Shown here: positions 25,552-34,579 of the stretch, piece by piece
Layout of the letters: every line of letters begins with the position of its first letter
Numbering within the stretch: position 1 is the stretch's first letter
Source of the DNA: Bacillota bacterium
Lineage (GTDB): Bacteria; Bacillota; Sulfobacillia; Sulfobacillales; Sulfobacillaceae
Direction: 5' to 3'
DNA length: 64,000 bases
NCBI GenBank assembly: GCA_026627065.1
Contig: JAPNUO010000002.1
Coordinates: 486,899-550,898 of the forward strand
Position numbers and translations under genes: made by a program
The notes under the pieces: model-generated
Told to the model about the DNA's origin: nothing
Seen by the model: the letters and a program-made list of their open reading frames with translations, nothing else
Database searches by the model: none

Positions 25552-26531
25552 TCGCCGAAGGGGGTCGCGCCCGCGATTTCGCGGCGTAAAGGCATGTCCC
25601 AAAAGTCTTGCACGCAGGATCCGGCGCCGAACCCCATCTTGTATCGGTACAAGCCGTCGTTTAACACGCGGCCGTCCGCTTCGTTGCTGTTTCCAAAGTC
25701 GAAGTAGCGCTTTCCCGCCTGGGCGCTGGCCTGAATGGCCGAGTCAAAGGCGAGATCCAGTGCCGAGATGCGCCGGGCAATGTCGTTGGCGGCACTGTAT
25801 TGCGCGCGCATGGCATTCGGGGTGTCGTATAAGATGAGACCCGCGACGACGGCATTCTCGTACAGGGCGGCCACAAGGCGAATGTTGGCGGGAAAGCGAT
25901 CGATCAGCGTGATCATTTCCTGCCGCGTGTGCACGGGCTTTACGCCATGCCGAATTTCGAGTTGCTCTTCGAGAATGCGCCAGAAGGCGTCGAAGTGCAC
26001 GAGATCAGGAGAAAGGACGACGCCGCACCGGCGTGCGCGGGCAACGCCTTGTCGGCGGTTGCGATGCAACCCGTCTTGGGCGCGGTGATCAATCACCGCA
26101 CAAAGGTCGCGCCGCCAGAGTCGGCCCCCGGCCCGGAAAAGCGCGTAGCTGTCGTCAGCCAGCGGGCGCTTGTGGTAGATGCTGGGCACCACTTTGTATC
26201 GGAGCCACTGGTAGCCCAAGTCGCGGTAATACGCGAAACAGAGGTCGAGGGCTTCCATCAGGGTCCTGCCGTACAGGGCGCCGGCATGGACGAGCCCCCC
26301 ATACGTGATGCCCGGGTGGCTGATGACCCCCGCGGGATCGCGAGGATCTTCCGCGGCGGGGAAAAGGGCCACGACGCGCGAGCCCTCAGTCAGCAGAAGC
26401 GAGCGGTCGCGGAAGCGCCTGCCGTGATACGAAAGGTAGCGGCGGGTATGAAGAAAGGTCCCGTTGAGCGAGTCGCTGACAAAGTGGTCCCAGCGGTCTT
26501 GGTCCTGGTCGCTATACGGTTGAATAACCAT
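25548..26531 (-). CDS. FemAB-like GNAT-fold acyl/aminoacyl transferase
   Basis: A 327-residue protein with the FemAB/PEP-CTERM-type layout of two GNAT-like halves. The first has WDHFVSDSLNGTFLHTRRYLSYHG near residue 14 (the usual NGTxFHTxxFLxYH opening) and HPGITYGGLV near 72. The second has AALYENAVVAGLILYDT near 221 and HYSAAN-like QYSAANDIARRISALDLAFD, ending with FDFGNSNEADGRVLNDGLYRYKMGFGA. Such proteins transfer an acyl or aminoacyl group to an amino sugar or peptidoglycan. The gene is third in an FdtA-DegT-FemAB unit, where fucosamine-type pathways have an N-acetyltransferase. Start ATG 26531 has GGGAGG 6 nt upstream. Confidence 0.75.
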   Translation of the reverse strand: MVIQPYSDQDQDRWDHFVSDSLNGTFLHTRRYLSYHGRRFRDRSLLLTEGSRVVALFPAAEDPRDPAGVISHPGITYGGLVHAGALYGRTLMEALDLCFAYYRDLGYQWLRYKVVPSIYHKRPLADDSYALFRAGGRLWRRDLCAVIDHRAQDGLHRNRRQGVARARRCGVVLSPDLVHFDAFWRILEEQLEIRHGVKPVHTRQEMITLIDRFPANIRLVAALYENAVVAGLILYDTPNAMRAQYSAANDIARRISALDLAFDSAIQASAQAGKRYFDFGNSNEADGRVLNDGLYRYKMGFGAGSCVQDFWDMPLRREIAGATPFGD

Positions 26532-27651
26532 GGTGGGCCTCCCTTGTCTCCTCCTCGAAAAATCGGCACAACGCGTCGGCTACGTAGTCGACCTCCCCCA
26601 GCGACAGGTAAGGGCCGAGGGGCAGGCTCAGCACCTCATCTGCCAGCCGATTGGCCACCGGAAAGCGGTCGGGGCCAAATAGCGGACGATAGGCGCGCTG
26701 GCGATGAGGCGGCACGGGGTAATGAATTTGGGTCTCAATCCCGTGATCCGAGAGAAATGCTTGCAACCCGCCGCGCCGGGGCGTGCGAATCACAAAGAGG
26801 TGCCAGGCGCTCTCTTCCAGAGCGTCGGTGGGGGGCAGGATCACGGGCAAATGTTGGAGGCGTTCCACATATCGGCGGACCAGCGTGTGCCGTCGTTGAT
26901 TCCACGCCTCCAGGTGTCCCAGCTTGACGCGCAAGATGGCGGCATTCATCTCGCTCATCCGGCTGTTGAGCCCGATGACGTCGTGATAGTACTTCTGCTG
27001 GGAGCCGTAGTTCCGAAGGCGGCGGGCCAGGTCCCAGACTGCCCGGTCGTTGGTCGTGATGGCGCCGGCGTCGCCTAGAGCCCCTAAGTTTTTCGACGGG
27101 TAAAAACTCCAGCATCCGGCATCGCCAAAGGATCCTGCCGCTTGCTGTCCCCACCGCGCACCGTGGGCCTGGGCGGCATCTTCGACGACGGCAATGCCGC
27201 GCCGCTTGGCCCAGGCCATAATCTCCGCCATGGGACAGGGCCGGCCGTACAGGTGAACCGGAATGACAGCTGTTGTCCGCGGGGTGAGCGAGGCGTCGAG
27301 CCTATCCGCGGTGACCACCAGGGTATGCGGGTCCGGTTCAACGCCGACCACCTCAGCTCCCACCAGGCTGACGGCAAGCCAGGTGGCGACGAAGGTGTTG
27401 GTGGGGACCAGGACCTGGTCGCCTGGACCGATGTGGAGGGCCTTCAGCGCGATCATGAGGGCCTCCAGTCCATTGGCCACTGCGACGCAATAGCGCGTGC
27501 CGACCCAGCGAGCAAACTCGGCTTCAAACGCTTCCGTCTCCGGTCCCAGCAGGTAGCGCCCGCTTTGGACGACGCGAAGGGTCGCTTTCTCGAGGGCGGG
27601 GGCGATCTCGTGGTTTTGGCGCTTTAAGTCCAAAAAGGGAATCGCTGTCAC
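26512..27651 (-). CDS. DegT/DnrJ/EryC1/StrS-family sugar aminotransferase
   Basis: A 379-residue PLP enzyme of the standard length. The PLP-binding region has EDAAQAHGA near residue 157, and the Schiff-base lysine is Lys187 in SFYPSKNLGALGDAGAI. The N-terminus IPFLDLKRQNHEI and NGLEALMIALKALHIGPGDQV are typical of FdtB/QdtB-type 3-aminotransferases. It aminates a dTDP-keto-deoxysugar with glutamate as donor. GTG 27651 has a GGGGGTGA site and overlaps the FdtA-like stop by 4 bp. Its own end overlaps the FemAB-like start by 20 bp. Confidence 0.92.
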   Translation of the reverse strand: MTAIPFLDLKRQNHEIAPALEKATLRVVQSGRYLLGPETEAFEAEFARWVGTRYCVAVANGLEALMIALKALHIGPGDQVLVPTNTFVATWLAVSLVGAEVVGVEPDPHTLVVTADRLDASLTPRTTAVIPVHLYGRPCPMAEIMAWAKRRGIAVVEDAAQAHGARWGQQAAGSFGDAGCWSFYPSKNLGALGDAGAITTNDRAVWDLARRLRNYGSQQKYYHDVIGLNSRMSEMNAAILRVKLGHLEAWNQRRHTLVRRYVERLQHLPVILPPTDALEESAWHLFVIRTPRRGGLQAFLSDHGIETQIHYPVPPHRQRAYRPLFGPDRFPVANRLADEVLSLPLGPYLSLGEVDYVADALCRFFEEETREAHHGYSTV

Positions 27652-28082
27652 GGCGTCACCCCCGCAAGCCGACGGAATTCCTCGTGGTCGCGAATGTAGT
27701 CGCCAGCGTCGTATTCATCGGACGCCAACACCAGACAAATCGAGTCGGGACGAAAGTGCTCCAACTCGCGCCAGACCATGGGAGGAAGAATCAGGCCGAC
27801 GGTCGGCTGGGCGAGGGTGTAGCGCGTCACCGCGAATCCATCGTCGACCATGACATCGAAGCTTCCGGCGAGGGCAATCAAGCATTGGAAAAGCGTGCGG
27901 TGAGCATGGCCGCCGCGCCTGGCGTGCGGCGGCACGGCGTATAAGTAATAGAGGCGGCGGACCAGGAAGGGCAGATCGTGAGACGGCTCGATATAGGTGA
28001 GATGACCCCGCATGTCGCTGGCTTGCGGAAATTCGAGAACATACGGATGGGTGAGGGGATACGGTTTGACAATGTGATTCAA
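27648..28082 (-). CDS. FdtA/QdtA-type sugar 3,4-ketoisomerase (cupin)
   Basis: A 144-residue RmlC-like cupin. The motifs are DMRGHLTYIEPSHDLPFLVRRLYYLYAVP, ARRGGHAHRTLFQCLIALAGSFDVMVDDG and ILPPMVWRELEHF, with the two catalytic histidines in GGHAHR, as in dTDP-4-dehydro-6-deoxyglucose 3,4-ketoisomerases. It supplies the 3-keto sugar for the downstream aminotransferase. The start is taken as TTG 28082 (MNHIVKPYPLTHPYVLEFPQ) behind GAGGCGGTGG; ATG 28130 is in frame but has no ribosome site. No dTDP-glucose synthase or dehydratase gene is in the window, so the precursor comes from elsewhere. Confidence 0.85.
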   Translation of the reverse strand: MNHIVKPYPLTHPYVLEFPQASDMRGHLTYIEPSHDLPFLVRRLYYLYAVPPHARRGGHAHRTLFQCLIALAGSFDVMVDDGFAVTRYTLAQPTVGLILPPMVWRELEHFRPDSICLVLASDEYDAGDYIRDHEEFRRLAGVTP

Positions 28083-28110
28083 TGGGCCACCGCCTCGACA
28101 TTTTTTCTGT

Positions 28111-28119
28111 ATGTTACCA
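28111..28119 (-). promoter_or_regulatory. extended -10 candidate for the FdtA-DegT-FemAB unit
   Basis: On the minus strand TGG (28119-28117) is followed by TAACAT (28116-28111), with TTGTTG about 17 bp upstream of the ATGG core. This supports a start at TTG 28082 rather than at 28130, because transcription would begin near 28105. Confidence 0.4.
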
Positions 28120-28144
28120 TGTAATGGCATAAAAAGACAACAAC

Positions 28145-28153
28145 TGGTATATT
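28145..28153 (+). promoter_or_regulatory. extended -10 candidate for the toroid-protein gene
   Basis: TGG followed by TATATT, 34 bp before ATG 28187 and divergent from the FdtA-like promoter. Confidence 0.45.
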
Positions 28154-28186
28154 AGGAATCGAGTACCTTTATTGAAAGGAGATTCC

Positions 28187-29452
28187 ATGACACTCCTCGA
28201 GTCAGTTCTGGCGTTGGACCAGTGGTTGGAAACGATGAAACAGCCGCAGGGATATGCCGGCCCAGTGGCTCATTGGTGGCAGGCCTGCTACCAGTACGTC
28301 GGCCCCGGGCTAGACTGGCGTTACGAAGGAATTTTGGCCGGCTACCAACGGCTGTGGGACCTGTCCCGCGACGAGCGCTGGCGGAGGCGGATCGATGAGG
28401 CCGTGGGGCACTTGATTGCCGGCCAGCGCCCTGACGGCAGCTATCGCAACTCCCGGTTCGAGGACAACCCTGGCGTGCTGGGCACCCCGCACGAGGCGGC
28501 CGCGACGTTAGGCCTCCTTCACGTGTGCCGGACGGCAACGCACCCAGATTTGCGTTATGCCGTTGTCAAGAGCCTGAACCACTTGATCGATTGCTTGTGG
28601 GACAAGCCGTCCCAAGGCTTTAACGACGCACCTGGGGTGTTGGGGCGGGTGCCCAACAAGCTGGCGACGCTGGCGGAAGTCCTCATGGCAGGCGCGGAAT
28701 GGCTGGGAGAGGAGTCGTGGCTGGCCTACGCCCGAAGCGCGCTGGACGATATCGTGCGGTTTCAGGTCAAGGCGGGGCGGTACCAGGGCGCTGTGCATCA
28801 GTGGGCGACTGGGCCCGCTTTGACGGGCGACGGCCGGTTTTTCCCCTATTACATCGCGCGCTGCGTCCCGGCGCTTGTGGAAGGCGCGCGCATCTTTCAT
28901 GCGCCCTCCTATCGCGAAGCGGCAGAGCTCATTGGCGACTTCCTTTTGCGCACGCGGCACGACGACGGCAGCTGGCCCCAACTGCTGTATCAACACGGTG
29001 GGGGCGTGGAATATCCGCACTGGGTGGCGCCGCTAGCCGATATTTTGTATGCCTTGTGGTGCCTTGGGCGTCCCCTGCCGGCGGCCAGCCTCGCCTATTT
29101 GCGCCAAGGCCAGCTGCCGTCGGGCGGCTTTGTGACGGCGGAAGGATTCTGCGCCCGGTTTGACGGCCGCCGTCGCCCCGCGCGAAGCTACCTAGATGTC
29201 ACCCCGGTGGTGGGATGGAACGACAAGGTGCTGAGACTCTTGACGGCGCTTTTGAGCGACCGCCCGGAAGGCTGGCCCAGGGTGCCGATAGCGGATGAAG
29301 CCACGGTTGTGCCGGTATGGGTGGATCAAGAGGTGGGACAGTTTAGGGAAACCCCCGAGGCCATGGCGATTGGAGGAAAGCGCGGGCTCGCCTTTTTCTG
29401 GGAGAAAAAAGCTTCCTGGGCCGTCTTGCGCGGGGAGGTGATGGTGCGATGA
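28187..29452 (+). CDS. alpha/alpha-toroid protein of unknown activity in polysaccharide locus
   Basis: A 421-residue, signal-less protein with repeated helical hairpins of the six-hairpin or terpenoid-cyclase-like toroid type. Repeats carry YEGILAGYQRLWDLSRDERW, HLIAGQRPDGSYRNSRF, DIVRFQVKAGRYQGAVHQW, FLLRTRHDDGSWPQLLYQHG and GQLPSGGFVTAEGF; the QxxDGS(Y/W) pattern is typical of such barrels. It could be a cytoplasmic glycan-processing enzyme or epimerase-like protein, but no catalytic residues can be assigned. Start ATG 28187 has AAAGGAGA upstream. ATGA overlap couples it to the following GT2. Confidence 0.65.
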   Translation: MTLLESVLALDQWLETMKQPQGYAGPVAHWWQACYQYVGPGLDWRYEGILAGYQRLWDLSRDERWRRRIDEAVGHLIAGQRPDGSYRNSRFEDNPGVLGTPHEAAATLGLLHVCRTATHPDLRYAVVKSLNHLIDCLWDKPSQGFNDAPGVLGRVPNKLATLAEVLMAGAEWLGEESWLAYARSALDDIVRFQVKAGRYQGAVHQWATGPALTGDGRFFPYYIARCVPALVEGARIFHAPSYREAAELIGDFLLRTRHDDGSWPQLLYQHGGGVEYPHWVAPLADILYALWCLGRPLPAASLAYLRQGQLPSGGFVTAEGFCARFDGRRRPARSYLDVTPVVGWNDKVLRLLTALLSDRPEGWPRVPIADEATVVPVWVDQEVGQFRETPEAMAIGGKRGLAFFWEKKASWAVLRGEVMVR

Positions 29453-30501
29453 TTTGGGGCCTTCCGATAGTCGTAGTGCTGATTCAGGGGTTTCGCTGGC
29501 TAAGGAGCCGGGTCGCGCCGGTCCCGCCAGCTGTGGGACTGGGGGACGACCTGACGCCCTCGGTGACATTGTTGGTGGCGGCGTGGAACGCGGCAGATCA
29601 CATCGAGCCGTTTGTCGCGGCCTTTCGCACCCTGAACTTGCCCGAATTCCAACTGGTGCTGTGCGCCGGCGGTCAAGACGGCACTTATGAACGGGCTCTG
29701 GCGCTGGCCGATTCCCGGGTGACCGTGATTCGCCAATGCGCCGGCGAAGGGAAGCAAGGCGCGCTTGCTAAGGCCCTTGGCCATGCCCGGGGCGAAATCG
29801 TCTACTTTACCGATATCGATTGCCGGCCCACCACGGAGGTCGTGATCCCTTTAGTGCAGCATGTCAGAACGGCTCCTGACGAGGTTGCTGCCGGCATCGT
29901 GCGGCCCTGGGCGACCCAGGCCGACAACCGCTTTGTCTTGGCTCAGTGGGCGGTCTACAGGGCAAGCCGTTTGGGCGAACCTTCTTATGTGGCTGGCATT
30001 GACGGCCGCAACGCGGCCGTGCGCCGGGAAATCCTGGCCCGCACGCGCGTGCTGGAGGTGCCAGCCCCAAGCGGGACAGATTACACGCTAGCCAAAGAGC
30101 TTTTAAGGCATGGGCACGCCATCCGCCGTGTGTGGAGCGAGATGCCGACAGAATTTCCGCCGACGCTCGCCATCTATGTGAAAAAGCAGGCACGCTGGCT
30201 TCGCAATGTGTGGCTCTTGGGCGGGCGCTACCGGGCGCTGTCGGAAGTGCGGCGCGTGGCCATGACGGCAGCGTTCCCCGTGGTCTTGGCCGGTATGGCG
30301 ATGCTCGGGGCGTGGTTTCGCCCGGCATGGGCCCTGGCCGCTGCGCTAGTGCTCTATAGCCTCGGCAATCGCATCCTCTATCTCAAGCAAGCAGGTTTTG
30401 CCCCGTATCTCTGGGAAAGCGCCGTGCTGCTAGGGGGCGACTGGAGTGCTGGCCTCCTGATGCTGGTCCAGGCCTGGCGGGGGGTCGTCGCATGGTCCTA
30501 A
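29449..30501 (+). CDS. membrane-associated family 2 glycosyltransferase
   Basis: A 350-residue GT2. An N-terminal hydrophobic segment (MIWGLPIVVVLIQGFRWL) precedes a catalytic domain with VTLLVAAWNAADHIEPFVAAF, CAGGQDGTYERALAL and the DxD-type FTDIDCRP near residue 122. KKQARWLRNVWLLGGRY is the R/QxxRW element of processive and acceptor-binding GT2 enzymes. Two or three C-terminal membrane helices follow (AAFPVVLAGMAMLGAWF onward). It may polymerise or extend a glycan at the membrane. Overlaps of 4 bp before and 10 bp after show tight coupling. Confidence 0.88.
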   Translation: MIWGLPIVVVLIQGFRWLRSRVAPVPPAVGLGDDLTPSVTLLVAAWNAADHIEPFVAAFRTLNLPEFQLVLCAGGQDGTYERALALADSRVTVIRQCAGEGKQGALAKALGHARGEIVYFTDIDCRPTTEVVIPLVQHVRTAPDEVAAGIVRPWATQADNRFVLAQWAVYRASRLGEPSYVAGIDGRNAAVRREILARTRVLEVPAPSGTDYTLAKELLRHGHAIRRVWSEMPTEFPPTLAIYVKKQARWLRNVWLLGGRYRALSEVRRVAMTAAFPVVLAGMAMLGAWFRPAWALAAALVLYSLGNRILYLKQAGFAPYLWESAVLLGGDWSAGLLMLVQAWRGVVAWS

Positions 30502-32936
30502 AAGCTCAGCGCGGGGACGGCCAACGGCGTTGGCGCGGGGCCAGACTAGGCGTGGGGGTGGGCCTGGCAGTGCTAACGGCGGTAATGGGCGCCCCCCCAA
30601 ACGCCGCGGCGGCTCAAATGCGCGAGCGCACCTTCGTGGTGACAATGGACGGCGTAAAAACCTGGATTACTGTCGTGCGGCGGGGAGGGCACCAGCCTCC
30701 GCTGTCGGAATCCGTCTGGTGGAAATGGGGAAACACGACCCACGATGAGTACCTGTTTGCCTTTGGCGGCTCCACCAACGCGCGGCTGTTGCTGGCCTTT
30801 TCCCAAAACGCCCAGGGGCGCCTGACCGCAGCCCTTTACACCAATGATTTAGGGCATCTGCCGCTAAAGTACCGGTTAGATCCCCAGGGGATTCGCGTGT
30901 TGTCCGGTGGCGGCCATCCCTATGTGGTTTTGGACAGTCGAACCGGTGGCTGGGTGGAGCACGGCCGGACCAATTACGATGTCACGCTATGGGTCGATGG
31001 ACTCAGCGGCATGGGCTACCCCAAAGTACTGCCCAACGGACACTTCAACACCGTTTATCGGGTTGGCCAAAAGAGTCCCGGCATTCCAGAGTGGGAGGTC
31101 GGGCAAAACCTGGGGAATCCCCAGCCCCAGTGGGGTTATCCCCGGTTGGAAGTGCAAGAGCGCCTGCCGGGCGCGCCGCCCTTTCGGGTCATGCCGGGCG
31201 TCATGCCCGATTTTCCTTACCTGGGCGTGGGGACTACCCGTCAGGTGGACTGGTTTCTCGAAAACCCGTCCCCGCTCTATTTCGATCTCAGCCAGGGCCA
31301 ACTGATGCTCTATTCGTTTGTGGGCTTTGAAAACGGCGGAACGTACCGCATCAATTCGGTCGCGGCCGCCCCTCATCCGGATTTTGAATCGCCGTTTGCC
31401 TTTTACAATTTCGTGCCGGACAGCCGCCATGCGCAGTTGGTAGTGCGCTCCGACACCTATCCGGCGGGGGACCGCTTTGGCTTCTTCCCTGCCATTCACC
31501 GCGACGAAACCAGCTTTCGGTATTCCTGGGCGGGGGCCAATCCCGCGCTCTTTTCCTATAGCCTGCAGTTAGCGGGAAGCATTCCCTTAGATCAAACCGT
31601 CTCTATCGGCGGCGTCCGCTTTCGCGGCATCAAGCCCAACGACTTGCCCTCCTGGGTCATGGCGCAAAAATGGCCGATGGTCGCCTTTGTGCAATCCATG
31701 ACTGGTTATGCCAGTTCGGAAGGCATCTATTCCTACACACCTCAGCAGCCCGCCGCCTGGCCGTGGTTGTTGGGGCTGACCGCCCATCCCGCTGCCTATT
31801 GGTCCCACCCCGCTTTGGTTGCCAATCCTGGGCCGGCCACCTCCGACCAGGGGCTGGCCGTCGGGTACCGGGGGGAATACGACGCTGAGGACTTTCGCCC
31901 GCCAAAACTTTACATCAGCCCAGTGGACGGGCTGGTGCACCTCTTGTGGGCCGAAGGCGGGGTCTGGAACTTGGGACGCGGGTGGTACGAGCGGGAAGAG
32001 AATTTGACGGGCGGCCCTTACCTTGACGTATGGGAACTCAAGCATTTGACCAAACAACGCCGCCACCCGCGGGCCCAAGGGGGGAAGACCGTCGCCGCTG
32101 TCTATCAGATCGGCCAAACGCTGGTGTATCAGGGGCCCACCACCCTCGAGATTCGTCGCACGACCGCAAGGATTCGCCCCACGTTGGTGAATCCACCCAC
32201 GAACCGGACGAGTTGGGAGCGGTTTCGCCAACTGACGGCCAAAGCGGAAACCGGACGCTCTCCCTTTGATATGGCGGCCTGGGTGGCGTCGTGGAAAGGA
32301 CCGAGCGTTGTCTGGCGCGGGGCCGCTTTGACGGACGTCCGCGTCGCCGGCGGGCACTGGACCTGGGTTTTGCACCTGACGGCAGCGACCAAAGTGAGCG
32401 CGGCCACCCCGGGGCTTCCCCCGTTGACGCCCGGCACCTATCTTTTGACTTATCACCCCGCCGCCGGCCGATGGTCCGCCATCTCGCACCCCGTCGCTGC
32501 GGTGCACGCCCGCGTCGTGTTGTCGCCCGTAGTTTTCGGTCAAGTGGCCACGGTAACGATACGCTGGCACAATCGCGGAGGGCTTCCGGCGCGCACCGCG
32601 GTGGAGGCGGTGATCGCCGGCGCCCGGCGCGTGCGGCATCTGACGACGGGGGGCGGTGCCTCGGGGAAGGTGATCCTTCCCTGGCCTGTGCGCGAAGCGG
32701 GTCCAACCAAAATTTTGGTGCGCTTTGACGGCCGGTTGGTGATGCAGCGAACCGTGACGCCGCGGCGGGTGGGGCGCGTCACCTATTTCCTGAAGAGCCT
32801 CCCTTCCCCGGCGGTGAGGGTGGGAGTCGGGATAGCGACGGCGAGCCTGTTAGCGTTGATGGGCGGGCTCTGGCAAAGCACCTTGGCGCGCGATGCCTTT
32901 TTCATGCGATTGGCAAGCCGAAAGCGAGGAGGGTAA
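30492..32936 (+). CDS. large exported, membrane-tethered protein of unknown function
   Basis: An 814-residue protein. The positively charged N-terminus and hydrophobic stretch (LGVGVGLAVLTAVMGAPPNAAAAQ) look like a Sec signal with a cleavage site near residue 41. The long body, about residues 45-650, is rich in W, Y, P and G with beta-propeller or lectin-like composition and no known motif. Residues about 680-755 resemble a CARDB/Ig-like domain (ARVVLSPVVFGQVATVTIRW, then HNRGGLPARTAVEAVI). A C-terminal helix (VRVGVGIATASLLALMGGLW) plus basic tail RLASRKRGG anchors it. It lies between a GT2 and a GT-C-like gene, so a glycan-handling or display role outside the membrane is plausible but unproven. 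Confidence 0.7.
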   Translation: MVLKAQRGDGQRRWRGARLGVGVGLAVLTAVMGAPPNAAAAQMRERTFVVTMDGVKTWITVVRRGGHQPPLSESVWWKWGNTTHDEYLFAFGGSTNARLLLAFSQNAQGRLTAALYTNDLGHLPLKYRLDPQGIRVLSGGGHPYVVLDSRTGGWVEHGRTNYDVTLWVDGLSGMGYPKVLPNGHFNTVYRVGQKSPGIPEWEVGQNLGNPQPQWGYPRLEVQERLPGAPPFRVMPGVMPDFPYLGVGTTRQVDWFLENPSPLYFDLSQGQLMLYSFVGFENGGTYRINSVAAAPHPDFESPFAFYNFVPDSRHAQLVVRSDTYPAGDRFGFFPAIHRDETSFRYSWAGANPALFSYSLQLAGSIPLDQTVSIGGVRFRGIKPNDLPSWVMAQKWPMVAFVQSMTGYASSEGIYSYTPQQPAAWPWLLGLTAHPAAYWSHPALVANPGPATSDQGLAVGYRGEYDAEDFRPPKLYISPVDGLVHLLWAEGGVWNLGRGWYEREENLTGGPYLDVWELKHLTKQRRHPRAQGGKTVAAVYQIGQTLVYQGPTTLEIRRTTARIRPTLVNPPTNRTSWERFRQLTAKAETGRSPFDMAAWVASWKGPSVVWRGAALTDVRVAGGHWTWVLHLTAATKVSAATPGLPPLTPGTYLLTYHPAAGRWSAISHPVAAVHARVVLSPVVFGQVATVTIRWHNRGGLPARTAVEAVIAGARRVRHLTTGGGASGKVILPWPVREAGPTKILVRFDGRLVMQRTVTPRRVGRVTYFLKSLPSPAVRVGVGIATASLLALMGGLWQSTLARDAFFMRLASRKRGG

Positions 32937-32938
32937 GG

Positions 32939-34540
32939 ATGGCGGCATTCTCTCGGCGCCTTCGGCGCCAACGCGACAATCTCTGGGTGGGGCTTCTGGT
33001 CATGGCCCTGGTGTACGCCGATTTTTTTGTGTTGCGCTACAACGGACTGTGGATGGAAAATGATACCAGCGTGTTTACCAGTCAGGCCGCCCGCTTTCTT
33101 CACCGGGGCAGCCTCTTCTTTCCCCACCTTTACAATCACGGCTACGCCTATACCGCGTGGCTAGGAAGCCTGGCCATGCTGTCCGGCATCAGCCCCTTAA
33201 GGCTGAATACGCTGGTGATGCCGTTTTTGGGCATGGTGCTGCTGGTGATGACGGGGTATTTATTGTTCAGCCAACTTCTCGAATCCCGGATCATGGGCGC
33301 GCTGGGCGGCATGGTGCTCATGACGGTACCCAACATTGCCTTCTCGGCCTTGCGGGGAACGCACGAGAAACTGTCGCTGGCCTTTGTTGCCTTAGGCCTC
33401 TACTTTTTGCTTAAAGGGCTGGACGCCTATGCGCGCCGCCAGCCGTGGCGGCTCTGGCTGGCGCTGGCCCTGGTGATGCAGTTTCTCAACGTGAGCACCA
33501 ACGACTATTTCGCCACCACGTTTACGTTTGCGCTGACCATCACCTGGGGCCTGGGGCTGATTGCCTGGAGAGTCAAGCGGATCAGGACCGTTCCTGAACT
33601 GGGCGCCGTGCTCAAGATCCTGGCGCTGGCCACCGGAGCGTCTTGGCTTATCGTGTTCTGGGTGATGTTTCACATCTATCCGCCGGAAGCGCAAGATTTG
33701 CTCCTCCTCAAAGGAGCGATCAACAAGCTCATGCATCTTTTTGATACGCTTCACCCAGGGAGCAATCCGTATGTGGCGGCATCGACCACCTGGGCCAGCC
33801 AGGTGGCCTACGCGCTGATGAGCTTCTTCATCTGGTTTGTGGTGGTCATGTCCGCCCTCATGTGGTGCGTCGACCTCTACCGCCTCTTGGGAAAACATAC
33901 GCTGCTCACGATTCCGCGCCTGTTTCTGCTTGCGATGTACGGGGCATTTGCGCTGCTGGTCGTGTTGTCGATTCCCCTCGATTTTAGCGGGCTGGCGGCC
34001 GGCAGCAATTTGGAAGTGCGGAACTTTACCTACGTCATACTCTTTGGCACGCCGTTGGTGGCTCGGGCGCTGATCCGGATCATTCACGGGCCGTGGCTGT
34101 TGACGCCCAACACGCCCGAGAAAACGCGGTGGGCCGAGCGGTGCATGGTTGGGCTGATGTGCCTCATTATGGCCATCGGCTTTTTAAAAGTCACCCTGGA
34201 TCCGCTGGTTTCCAACACCTGGCTTTACTATACGGAAGACGAGGCGGATGCCATTCGCTTCTTTTGGACGCATAACCGCTACCAAATCCTCTGGACGGGG
34301 CCGGACAATCGCCTGGCCAACTACGCCAATGCTGTCTTTTGGGCGAATCCGGGACAGAACACCGTGGTGGGCTATGCCCCGCCGGCCGGCACAGAAGACT
34401 ACCTGCAATCACCCGCGGTGGTGCTGTCCTGCCTGGCCCAGGACTATCCCCTGCCTCCCTATGCCCGGCTGAACCGCGTGTATGACAACGGCGGGGCGGA
34501 CATCGACCAAATTCCCGCCGCCACCCCGTTTATGCCATAG
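32939..34540 (+). CDS. polytopic membrane protein, GT-C (GT39/GT83-like) candidate
   Basis: A 533-residue protein with about ten membrane helices and a short periplasmic C-terminal domain. The first external loop has GLWMENDTSVFTSQAARFLHRG; an early acidic residue in a loop of this type is the usual catalytic base of GT-C glycosyltransferases. The later YTEDEADAIRFFWTHNRYQILW resembles the C-terminal domain of such enzymes. It would use a polyprenyl-phosphate sugar, such as one made by the GT2 at 20.6 kb (inference). ATG 32939 lies 2 bp after the previous stop with GGAGGG upstream, so it is co-translated with the exported protein. Confidence 0.6.
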   Translation: MAAFSRRLRRQRDNLWVGLLVMALVYADFFVLRYNGLWMENDTSVFTSQAARFLHRGSLFFPHLYNHGYAYTAWLGSLAMLSGISPLRLNTLVMPFLGMVLLVMTGYLLFSQLLESRIMGALGGMVLMTVPNIAFSALRGTHEKLSLAFVALGLYFLLKGLDAYARRQPWRLWLALALVMQFLNVSTNDYFATTFTFALTITWGLGLIAWRVKRIRTVPELGAVLKILALATGASWLIVFWVMFHIYPPEAQDLLLLKGAINKLMHLFDTLHPGSNPYVAASTTWASQVAYALMSFFIWFVVVMSALMWCVDLYRLLGKHTLLTIPRLFLLAMYGAFALLVVLSIPLDFSGLAAGSNLEVRNFTYVILFGTPLVARALIRIIHGPWLLTPNTPEKTRWAERCMVGLMCLIMAIGFLKVTLDPLVSNTWLYYTEDEADAIRFFWTHNRYQILWTGPDNRLANYANAVFWANPGQNTVVGYAPPAGTEDYLQSPAVVLSCLAQDYPLPPYARLNRVYDNGGADIDQIPAATPFMP

Positions 34541-34579
34541 GCTCGTCGACGGCGAACATGCCCGCAGGGGAGCAGTCAG

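Noticed and set aside
25929..26927. Plus-strand open frame of 332 codons
   Set aside because: Runs antisense across two well-supported minus-strand genes (FemAB-like and DegT).
31587..32639. Minus-strand open frame of 350 codons
   Set aside because: Antisense to the 814-residue exported protein, with Arg/Gly/Pro-rich composition and no motifs; the plus frame has a signal peptide and coupled neighbours.
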